NCBI GenBank assembly: GCA_015680685.1
Contig: MNCI01004863.1
Span: forward strand, 2,081-66,080
Length of the DNA stretch: 64,000 nt
Direction of reading: 5' to 3'
Source of the DNA: Gnetum montanum
Taxonomy: Eukaryota; Streptophyta; Gnetopsida; Gnetales; Gnetaceae
Numbering within the stretch: the first letter of the stretch is position 1; each line of letters opens with the position of its first letter. Below the pieces are notes generated by a model. It saw only the letters and a list, made by a program, of their open reading frames with translations, made no database searches and was not told the origin of the DNA. This document shows, piece after piece, positions 55,752 through 64,000 of the stretch. Both the position numbers and the translations under genes were made by a program.

Positions 55752-57294
55752 TATGATTAGAGATGTTGCCAAAAAGAATACTCAAAGCTAGATAACTATT
55801 AAAACCAAGAGAGAAGATGCCCAAAGAAAGAGAAAGGGGAAGAGGATGAGACATAAAAAAATCTCCTCTTGCAAAAAAAGAGGCACAATCATATTCAATC
55901 CAATAGCCCACATCCACAACACAGCACTCTACACATGCAAAAGCTAATGTGCCAGCAGATCTTGAGCAAGGATAACACCTCACACTATCCAACGAGTGTC
56001 TACAAGTCATTTAGGAAAAATCTATCATGTCCACTATAATAGTGAAACTCAATTTTGTGCCATTCATGGAGTTTGCACCTACAAAGGTTCACAAATAACT
56101 TCAATCCTCACCACTTTGGCCCATCATTTCAAGTAATGATGAATGGTATTTGAAGGAAGTTCATCAATTTTGGTAGAATAAACAAGATGATGCAATCATA
56201 AAGATTGAGGAAGTAATAGTGTCATATTCAGTTGAAGCAATTACTAGTGTACTAAACATTTCAAATGTCAAAGCAAGCATTATCCAAATCTTCACAAGGT
56301 TTGACATAGATGCAAGAAACTTATTGTTGCAAAGGGAATATATGATCACAAAATAGGAATATAATGAATTATCCATTGAAGAAAAAAATTACTTCAAGAT
56401 TGGGACACATCATATCTTCTCAACTGAGAGACTTAACAAAATTTCCACCTATGCTACCAAAGGAAGTGCAATCTTAATGGGGAAATTCCAAATCAACATA
56501 GCCCATCTATTGATTCTAGAAATTCAAAGTTTTGAATAGAAAAAGATAGGAAACCCCACTCTTCCATTCCCTTATCTTATTAGAAAGTTATGCAAGTAAG
56601 TAGAAAGTTTTAGCTACACTAATGATGTTCTCTGAAAAGCTCAAAATGCTTCATATGCAGATATTTTTTAGCTAGTGCCATCCAAAAAGGACCAAGTAGA
56701 AAAACCAATAGGCATTGAGGCTGCAATAAGATCAACAGTAGTAGCAAACATTCTAACTACATGGAAAAAATATAAGATTTAATATTATATATGGGGCTAG
56801 TAAATCTATGCTATGCTAACTTGGCCATGTTAACAAGAAGTAGGCCAAGAATAGAACTAGAGCTACAAGTGGCTACTATGTATTCCATGTATGAAAAACA
56901 TTTTGTAGATAGAAAATATGCATAACAAAAACTCCACATCACAAACTATAAAATTCAAGTAGTCAAATCAAGCTATCAAGACTAAAATGATGTTGTAGCA
57001 AATTTAACCAAAAGAATGACTAATTCTCAAGATTTGCAGAAGATGGCCAAAGCCTTTAAGATAGAAACGACATAGTTTATAGCATGGTACATGAAGGCTA
57101 ATAAAATGTTCCCACAACTACAATACCCTTGAAAAGTATCAATACCTACAAATATTGTTGAATTAACATGGATAGTGCATGATTCTAGAATTGAAGAGGA
57201 ACAATTGAAAGCATTATTGAATAAGTACCAATTCAAGAAGCCAAATGACAAAGAGAAAAAGCCAATGAACAAGCCACCACCACTAGGAACATGA
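55752..57294 (+). pseudogene. A1 extra ORF after pol
   Basis: Homologue of the A2 extra ORF. The start is uncertain (ATG at 55752 or 55816). The conserved domain shows EVIVSYSVEAITSVLNI at about 56205, YFKIGTHHIFST at about 56390, ILMGKFQINIAHLLILEI at about 56470 and LPFPYLIRKLCK at about 56570, aligning with VSYSVEAIAQALGLP ... GKFSINLP ... LPFPCFIKKLCKRA of A2. The C-terminal block FIAWYMKANKMFPQ and VHDSRIEEEQLKALLNKYQF (57075-57235) matches the A2 end. The middle coiled-coil part is much shorter than in A2 (the whole ORF is about 1.5 kb against 2.8 kb), so either A1 lost it or A2 expanded it. It is followed by the 3' LTR after about 230 bases. Function unknown; the domain resembles PF20167. 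Confidence 0.65.
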
Positions 57295-57523
57295 AGAGAC
57301 TACATCAAATTCTATTTTACTTTATTTTTGTTTTTGGCATGTGTCGATTATGTGCTGCATGATATTTTTGTAACACCACTCAAACAAAGATGCAACATTC
57401 ATAGTAGAGTTAGTCTTGTATATATGTCATGATGTCAATTCCATGTAATCCTAGAAGTTTGTAATGAACTCTATCCTCCTTTTATTTGAACTGAAAGACA
57501 AGTTTTTAGTTAGTCATGGGGTA

Positions 57524-58371
57524 TGATGAAACACTTTTTTTATTAAGGACAACAATATCATAGATGTGATATCGTAGACTAATATATGATGTCATAGATA
57601 TGATGTAGTGGATCATGTTCATACCTATAAATATGAGCCCACCATTGTGTCAAAAATAGTTTTTAGCCAGCACTTAGAAAAATTCTTGCACTTTGTTTTT
57701 GTAAATTTAGAGATAGTTATGAATGCCCACAGTGGTGATTAATAGTTGTATGATATCTTTATTCAAGTGGATTATTCCTAAACATAATTCATGAATGAAA
57801 ATATAGATCAAAATTGTTCTTCATCATTGTAGCATATCACATAGAATAGATTTACTTTCCTAAGTTGTTTACTTTTACCTTGTCATTTACATTTCCAAAT
57901 TCATTTAATATTATGATATTCATTAGCAAAAATAAAGTGAGTACAATTGGTTTCAAGCATAAAGTGTAATTGTTTGGTTCCCTAGTAGTAACTTTGCTTA
58001 ATTTGCTTAGTAGTAAAGTTACTTGGTAATCCCAGTAACAATTACATCACCCTCAGATGTTTATAGAAAATCAAGAATGGATACTTATTGTTAATAGTTT
58101 CTATTACACTTACAGATCAAATTTATAATCATTTCCATTATGCTTATCTTTAGCATACCTAAGAGCCAACAACATCATTTTATCATATGCCTTACTAAAA
58201 GTTAAATTATGTGTTTCGCACTTTACTAAATCTAAGTGAGAAGATAACGATCATGAACTTCTTATCAATTGACTAGTATATTCACATTGTTCATCCATGG
58301 ATTACAATTTGGTCACATGTGAACACTTGTGACTTATATGGTTAAGTGTTGGTATCCTATACCACTCATCA
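57524..58371 (+). repeat. A1 3' LTR
   Basis: 848 bp from TGATGAAACAC, preceded by the purine-rich CATGGGGTA, to CACTCATCA. TATAAATA at 57626-57633. It shares the TGATGA/TCATCA ends and many blocks with the A2 and A3 LTRs, but its U3 lacks the 34-bp array. Confidence 0.8.
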
Positions 58372-59113
58372 ATACTCCACTAATTTTTGGGGAGGATGGT
58401 GTCAAGCTCCAACAAATGAATAATAATTTGGCCTGATACTCTAATTTTGATGCATCAAGCCAAGTATAAAATAATCATCACTCAAAGCCTTAATTTTTTT
58501 CCTACGAAGTAGGAGATCCCAAGAAGGTTGTAGATCAAGTCAAATATCTCACTATTATTTAATGTAAAGTGTGAATGAAGACATATGCATGATTCAAAAT
58601 TATAACTTAAGAAAAAAATGTTCAAGGTTTAAAACATCTTATTAATCAAGTAGAAGAAGAACGCAAATGTTTTATCACCTGTATAGTAGAACATGAAGGT
58701 TGTCAGATCCAAAAAGAAAATAAAATTTTTTCAAAATATAAAAATATAAGTATAGGATAACAAAATGATAAAGTAACAATGATATCAAATGAAACATGAG
58801 TTTTAAGGAGAGTATTATTTCAAAACATTAAGAATAAGAAAAGCAAAAATGTCATTTCAATAGAAAGCCTTTAGTTAGCAAAGAATCTATCATTAAAGTG
58901 TCAAAAGTATTAAATAGATTTAAAGTGGAAAAATTTGAATTTTATATTGCCTTTCACACATTAACTTATAAGGAAAAATGATTTAATCTTTTCACAAGAC
59001 TATAAAATTTCTTGAGTTAATCCTAATATTGTTTTCATCTTTTTCTTATGAATACACTTGGCCTTTATTATAGTATTGATGGAGAAAGTACCCTTCCTAG
59101 TAGTAATAGTTGT
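58372..59113. other. unassigned stretch between A1 and A3
   Basis: AT-rich sequence without recognisable coding or repeat ends. It should be the flank of A1 into which, or next to which, A3 inserted. Confidence 0.4.
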
Positions 59114-59968
59114 TGATGAATCATATTTTTTTTGGCTCTCATATCGAAGCCCTAATATTGGGGTCCAAGAAGTGATGTCAAATATCCAATATCATGGGAT
59201 GTATGCTAGCCTATAAATATAGTGCTTAGACACACAGTTTATCATAAGTTCTATTATAGCATAAAAGAGCTCTTACAATTTATTTTCTCTAGAGTTAGAA
59301 TATTTTCGAAAGTGCCTACAACATAAGTCATTGAGTGTACGGATCTTTGTTTGAGCACTATAATACCTAACCACAGCAGTATCTGTAACAATAAAGATGA
59401 GCTTTCTGATCAAACCTTGCAACACCTTAGCTAGCCTAAATATTTGATTTATGCATTTAATGTTTTATGCAATTTCTTTTCATGCTTCCAAGTAATTAAC
59501 CTAAATTAAGCTAGCTAGATTAAATAGCAATTAATTAAGCACATAAGTATGACCTCTTCGAGCATGCACATGATGCTTGGTAATCCCAACAATGCTTAAC
59601 GTTTGGTAACCCAACAATGTTATACATGTTCAAGATGTGCATAGAAAGTGGGACCAAATACTTATGTTAGGATAGTAAGTTATTAATTAGTAATTAGATT
59701 AGTTAAAGTGGTATATAAATTAAGTTCTAACTTGTTGTTAATCATATATAAATAAAATATAAAATAATAAAAATCATGTGCCTCAATTACGCTTAACCAT
59801 ACAACTAAGCTCCATAAGTGTAGTTGGGAAGACAACGATCGTCACAATTAGATTTCATGTCATGGAACTAGTGTACATGGGAACCCAAGGTCTACAAAAT
59901 TCAACCAGATCGAGCATGAACACTTGTGATTCGTATGGTTGAACATAGGGATACCTCATTGCTCATCA
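59114..59968 (+). repeat. A3 5' LTR
   Basis: From TGATGAATCAT to TTGCTCATCA, with TATAAATA at 59212-59219 and an AATAAAGATGAGCTTTCT block at about 59390 that matches AATAAAGATAAGCTTTCT in the A2 LTR (12756). Confidence 0.83.
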
Positions 59969-59969
59969 T

Positions 59970-59987
59970 TGGCACCATTGTCGAGGA
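59970..59987 (+). other. A3 primer binding site (tRNA-Asp type)
   Basis: TGGCACCATTGTCGAGGA starts two bases after the LTR end. It matches the Athila-type site TGGCGCCGTTGCCGGGGA with transitions only, as expected from cytosine deamination. Confidence 0.8.
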
Positions 59988-60131
59988 CCTTTAGTTTGTT
60001 ATGTGTGCTATCTAAGACTTAGTGAAAAATTATTCAAAATCATTGGAACAAACTCTAAATTCATATCATACATTAAAATAACTACAACAATTTTAAGAAA
60101 GCACACTCCATTTCTTGTCTTCTAATACAAT

Positions 60132-60522
60132 ATGTCTTCTTCTCACAGGCGTGATTCTCTACCCAAGTCTAATAGAGCAAATCAACAAGTGCCCTAAAAT
60201 ATAGAGTGGTATATGCTCATCATAATGAGTATGTACCCAATTTCACCTTTTTCCTACACTAGGATGAACTATTGCAGTGGCAAGACATGGAGGGCAACAT
60301 TATGCTACCACCCGATCAATCTATTCCTACGATGATCCAACAAACACTTATGTGGTTGGGCATCCAAGGGCTTTATGCTGAATATGTTGTTCAAGATAGT
60401 GACACCAAGGATTATCATCCCACTCTCGGTGAAGGAATCAATTAGGGTAATCATCTTAGCCACCAGGATGTTTGGTATCATGGCCAAGAAGAGGTCCATG
60501 AGCCCAACCCATTGAATATTCT
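60132..60522 (+). pseudogene. gag: A3 gag, N-terminal part
   Basis: ATG at 60132 opens MSSSHRRDSLPKSNRAN. After a TAG and a frameshift the frame reads EYVPNFTFFLH, WQDMEGNIMLPPDQS, QTLMWLGIQGLYAEYVV and EPNPLNIL. Aligned with A2 (13590-13880) the differences fall mostly in third codon positions (GAT/GAC, AAT/AAC, ACC/ACA, TTG/CTA), so this plus frame was the coding one. The homology ends abruptly after NIL at about 60522, just before the Ser/His-rich part of the A2 gag, where other sequence begins. Confidence 0.7.
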
Positions 60523-61779
60523 TTGCTATCTCTGTTGAGGCCTCATAACACAACTAGTGTTGTGAGCTCTCAACTTCACCATATTTGAGAAGGAAAGTGG
60601 CCTGAGTGCACCCTGAAGCAACCACTATAACCTCTCTAGACTTAATTGTAGCTATAATAAGAAAAAGTAGAATTAGTAACATGATGAAAATATAAAATTA
60701 AAAGTGCATGATACTAAATAGGTGACATGTCTTACATGGCAGAAATGGTATGTGAAATGGCAATAGTGGGACCGAAGCCTCCTCTATGCTTAGTATTTGA
60801 GTTACCCACTCAGCATCTAACTAGCTGAGATTCTAACACCTCTCATAAGATTTGGAATACCTGCTAGAGTATTCTACCAAATCTACCCTAACTTGCCCAA
60901 TAATTCCAACATACATATTCTCAGTGGATGAGAATTCTTGTAGGGTAGTTTTTGTCAAGTTTAGTGTCCCCTCTTCTTCATGGAGGCCATATTTATTAAT
61001 GAAAAACCTAGCAATAGGCAAAAGAAATTAGCATCCTAAGTCATGAAATAATAAGTAGTGTAAGAAATCACAACAGGGCCCATCCTCCCGCACAATAAAA
61101 TATCCCAAATGAGTTTTGGAAAATAGTTTGCACCCGTCGAGCAAGGAACATTGTATTATACTTGTTCTAACATTGGAACTTGGGCATTCCCTAGATCCTA
61201 GACAAGAGTCTAAGCTTTTCCGGCATTGGCTTGAGCTCTCTACTCCTTCGTCTTCAGTAGGCTCATCAGACATAAACTTCAAAATTCCTCAATTCACCCT
61301 AGGCAACAATGTCTCAACTATGACACCTTCTACTTTGGCTGACAAGTGTGACCACATTATCAAACTTAAGTGGCAAAGCAAGAATTCTAGGAATTCCTAT
61401 GCACCTGAACAGAACCAAATCACTTAGTGTCCCACACATGCATGTGGTGTAGGAATGTTCAGTACAAGATCGCTCATACAACATAAAATCTCCACTAGTT
61501 CAACCACAATGAGAACAGGTTTCAGCAAGACCCTGTAATGCCACAATAGCAGTAAGATGAAAATGTTAGCATTGAAAAAAATATAAAATATAAAATATAA
61601 ATAAAATAAAAAATGCAAATAATAAAAATCAAAAAATAATTACATTCAACATAATTAACCTTTTACCAAGCCCCATGGGAAAGAAACGTTGGCACCCCTA
61701 TCTAACATGCCTAGTTCCCAATGGGGCATAGCATTAACACTTACATTTTTTCTAAGCATTACAGTTTTAAAGAAAATAT

Positions 61780-62010
61780 CAAAAAAATTTCTAACTATTG
61801 GTTATGCTACCCACAAAGCATGATGTCTTCAAACTCAAAATTTTTCCAAGTGTTGGTGATCCTTCCTGCGAAGCGTAACAATTAGCCAAAAAATTTTCAA
61901 ATTTTTCTAAGTGTTAGTTACACTACCCATAGAGTGTAACAACTACAAAGCTTCAAAATTTTTTCCAAGTGTTGAGCATAGTAGTTTCAAATTTTTTCTA
62001 ACTTTTTTCA
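61780..62010. repeat. ~60-bp degenerate tandem repeat, about 3.5 copies
   Basis: Each unit has CTAAGTGTTRGTTAYRCTAC-like, then CAAAGYRTAACAA-like, then an AAAATTTTTTCC run. Marker words occur near 61790, 61850, 61910 and 61965. Confidence 0.65.
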
Positions 62011-62107
62011 TGCTCGTAGGGACACTTTGGCATGATGGACATTATCCTCAGTCACCCTTCGCTAACCATTATGCTTAATCATTGTCCCCAAGCTACCTTG
62101 GTTGAGC

Positions 62108-62510
62108 CCTCCTCCACGTTGCAGCATGGGACACACAAAAAACCTTGCTCCGTGCCATTACATGGGATGCTGAGAAGACCCTACCCCATGCCACGGTGTG
62201 GGATACCCATAAAAAAACTTTTTTTTCATGTTATGGCTTGAGATGCCTAGGAAACACTTGTCCTACACTATAGTGTGGGATGTGCAAATAACCCTTCCCT
62301 ACACCATGACATAGGACACTAAGAACCCTTGTTCCATGCTATGGTGTATAACACTATAGAAAACCTATTCCATGTTGTGGTAGGGAATGTCTCAGAAAAT
62401 CCTATCCCACATTGCGACATGAGACACCTCCAAAAATCCCTATTTCACACTATGGAATAGGAAACTTAGAAACCCTTGTCTCGCATTGTGCCGTAGGATG
62501 CGTAGAACCC
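62108..62510. repeat. ~38-bp minisatellite, about ten degenerate copies
   Basis: The approximate consensus is CCTTGTCCCATGCTATGGTG followed by TGGGATGCCTAGAAAACC. Units begin about every 34-43 bases from 62140 onward (for example CCCTACCCCATGCCACGGTG, CTTGTCCTACACTATAGTG, CTATCCCACATTGCGACATG, TTGTCTCGCATTGTGCCGTA). CpG sites survive in several units. Confidence 0.75.
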
Positions 62511-62924
62511 TCAACAAAAAAAGAAAAAAGGGTGAAACAAAAAATGCATTGCATGCACTTTCTTCCCTGGTTGCAGCTTAGAGTGGCTGTAGCAGTGATG
62601 GTGGTCCCTACCCACAACAATCTGCCCTCAAAACCTAAATACCCAAAGCACGTAGGAAAGTAGGGAGAGAATAGAATCATAAGAGTTAAGTGTATTGTCT
62701 TACCTAGCTAGGTTCTTAAAGGTATGCTCACCTTCATCAACATTGGTGAGGCTGGGGTGTTTACGTTTGCTTCGATGCACCATCTTTGGTTGCTACACTC
62801 TAGCTTCCCCTTTGTCATGCTCTAGATTCCCTTTGTCATTGCCACACTTTGCCTTGGCCACACTACGCTTAAATGATTGTTGGGTCTAATGTGAAAATGA
62901 TAAGTTTTACCATGATAAAACCCC

Positions 62925-62932
62925 TATTTATA
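62925..62932 (-). promoter_or_regulatory. minus-strand TATA box
   Basis: TATAAATA on the minus strand in the context GGGTATAAATAGGGG, 142 bases before the ATG at 62783. Confidence 0.4.
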
Positions 62933-62940
62933 CCCTTCAG

Positions 62941-63504
62941 GGTTAAAGGACACATCATCCTCCCAAGACATCCTATGTCCCATGCATAATGCAGCATGTT
63001 CCATCTCTCATGCATAACATGGCACAAGCGTAGCACCTAGAGTTAGAAAAATTTTGCAACTTTTTCAACTTCCTATACTTAGAAAACTTTTTGGAATTTT
63101 TGATTGCCCAATAAACATTCAGCTAGGTTTCATGTTTCAAACCTTTTAAGCTTTTCTTAAACCTATGTCTCACACATAGTCTTTGGTCTGCTATGATCTT
63201 AAACTGGTGATTTTATAGCCAACTAAGGCCACAAAAAGTTACTTTACATAATGCAAAGTTAGTTAAGTTTTCATAGAATTGTCATCTTTATTCTATATAT
63301 TTTGCTTTATTAAGATAGGTTCCACTTAACATTTTTCTAGTTGTTTTGCAAGATCTTTTAAACAATATTGTAAAAATGAATGCATATAAGAGTCTTCATT
63401 TTCCCTTAGTTACATTACTTACTTCTAAGTCTAGAGCTCTAACTAGATGTTCCAGCCAGTCTAGTGATGTCTTTAATGACACTACATTTGTGTCATAAGC
63501 AAAT
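62941..63504. other. unassigned stretch
   Basis: No gene or clear repeat end. It would include the upstream region of the minus-strand candidate gene and the unseen boundary of the RNase H fragment to its right. Confidence 0.35.
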
Positions 63505-63989
63505 AGCTCAAAGTCTAGGAGTTGATTGACAAGTTGCATCCAATGCAACATTTGCTTAAAAAGGGGATCTACTTTGAGTGGACAACTCAATGCCAAGAGG
63601 CATTTGACAACCTAAAAAAGGAGTTGGCCCAACCTCCAACAATCTACCCTCAGCAAGGAGATAAACTATTCTATATTTACCTTGCAACCTCTGACATGTC
63701 CATTACTTCTCTACTTTGCCAAAAGTGAGATGATGGATCAAAGGCCCCTATTTACTACTTAAGCCATGTGCTAGTAGCCCATGAGGCAAAATATAACGAT
63801 GTGAAGAAGAACTATCTTGCATTAGTCTTTGCACTCAAAAAGTGGGTACACTACCTTTTTCATAGTCAAGTTAATGTCATTTGCAAAAGTAAGGTACTTA
63901 GGGCAATTACAATGAACATATATGAAAGTAGTCAAATAGAAGGATGGAAGGCAATAATTATGGAGTTTGACCTACACTATATAATGTAG
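63505..63989 (+). pseudogene. pol: gypsy RT end and RNase H fragment
   Basis: The frame reads IDKLHPMQHLLKKGIYFEW, CQEAFDNLKKELAQPP and DKLFYIYLATSDMSITSLL, then after two stops APIYYLSHVLVAHEAKYNDV and NYLALVFALKKWVHYLF, ending in WKAIIMEFDLHYI. This is the connection and RNase H region that follows gypsy RT. It differs from the RNase H of A1, A2, C1 and T1. The RT fingers and palm are not seen to the left, so it is a truncated or nested piece, cut by the window end on the right. Confidence 0.75.
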
Positions 63990-64000
63990 GCATCCACAAA

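Larger units (their letters stand above)
60523..62783 (-). pseudogene. antisense spliced-gene candidate, unknown function
   Basis: On the minus strand a TATA box (62932-62925) is followed by an ATG at 62783 and a 26-codon first exon (MVHRSKRKHPSLTNVDEGEH) ending at CTAG|GTAAGA (62704). After the minisatellites, an acceptor TTCTGTTCAG at about 61408 opens onto blocks KFMSDEPTEDEGVESSSQ, LLDGCKLFSKTHLGYF, ARFFINKYGLHEEEGTLNL and VGIIGQVRVDLVEYSS to about 60840. A second intron (GTAAGACATG at 60740 to TTCTTATTATAG at about 60648) keeps the frame and leads to REVIVVASGCTQATFLLKYG. The frame then runs on into the antisense of A3 gag, which must be chance or fusion. Three in-frame TAGs could be former TGG or CAG. 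I do not recognise the protein; exon 2 does not join exon 1 in the best frame, so at least one frameshift is needed. Confidence 0.3.
59114..64000 (+). mobile_element. A3: Athila-like element, 5' part
   Basis: A complete 855-bp 5' LTR, a well preserved tRNA-Asp-type primer site and the start of gag are present. After 60522 the sequence no longer follows A2: antisense gene-like sequence, two minisatellites and a fragment of another gypsy RNase H region fill the rest of the window. The 3' end is outside. Whether 60523-64000 lies inside A3 as nested insertions, or A3 is truncated at 60522, cannot be decided here. Confidence 0.6.

Noticed and set aside
58372-58400. Possible primer binding site after the A1 LTR (GGGGAGGA near 58390)
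   Set aside because: Only the G-rich part matches, the LTR is preceded by the extra ORF and a purine tract, so it is a 3' LTR and needs no primer site.
60305-60553. Open minus-strand frame over A3 gag, with an open counterpart at 13602-13853 in A2
   Set aside because: Alignment of A2 and A3 shows mostly third-position changes in the plus frame, so the plus-strand gag is the coding frame and the minus frames are shadows.

Overview
The window is plant nuclear DNA made almost entirely of old, nested LTR retrotransposons of the Ty3/gypsy class. It is AT-rich, has no bacterial-style operons, and uses spliced-gene signals (AG|GTAAGT donors, T-rich tracts before AG acceptors). Every pol and gag frame is broken by stops and frameshifts. 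LTR pairs have diverged visibly, the 504/506-bp pair at about 80% by eye. This density of old, undeleted elements with almost no host genes suggests a gymnosperm such as a conifer, but that is inference. No rRNA, tRNA gene or CRISPR array was seen.

Layout. Left edge (1-3059): unassigned DNA, a small GC-richer island with a possible two-exon minus-strand gene (859-1330), and a separate LTR-like segment (about 1610-2980). From about 3060 to 58371 the frame of the window is one plus-strand Athila-like element, here called A1. Its pol is at 3060-5950, its post-pol spacer is in two pieces (5951-6777 and 28083-29282), its extra 3' ORF is at 55752-57294 and its 3' LTR at 57524-58371.

A1 was split twice. 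The first insertion is C1 (6778-28077), a plus-strand chromovirus with 504/506-bp LTRs, a tRNA-iMet-type primer site and the target duplication CCCAT. Its long leader holds an antisense piece of an intron-containing gene. C1 is itself split by A2 (12445-24820), a second Athila-like element with LTR, gag, protease, RT, RNase H, integrase, an LTR-like internal promoter module, a coiled-coil extra ORF and a truncated 3' LTR. The second insertion is a complex around T1 (29283-55236), a minus-strand Tat/Ogre-like element (gag, protease, RT, RNase H, second RNase H, integrase) whose LTR family also occurs here as tandem and inverted copies. T1 carries three further insertions: a 3.1-kb solo LTR S1 (47762-50880, duplication ATTAT), a gag-only element G1 (34321-38942, duplication TAGCT), and a plus-strand unit of unknown function (about 42800-46700).

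Right edge: 742 unassigned bases, then A3 (59114 to beyond the window), a third Athila-like element with a well preserved tRNA-Asp-type primer site and the start of gag. Unrelated sequence interrupts it: an antisense spliced-gene candidate, two minisatellites, and a fragment of a different gypsy RNase H region at 63505-63989.

How the parts work together: in each autonomous element the LTR supplies promoter and polyadenylation signal, gag the particle protein, and protease/RT/RNase H/integrase the copying and insertion enzymes. All copies here look dead. The most unusual points are the LTR-promoter-like module placed before the extra ORF of A2, the intron-bearing gene fragment in C1, the gag-only element, and the plus-strand unit inside T1.
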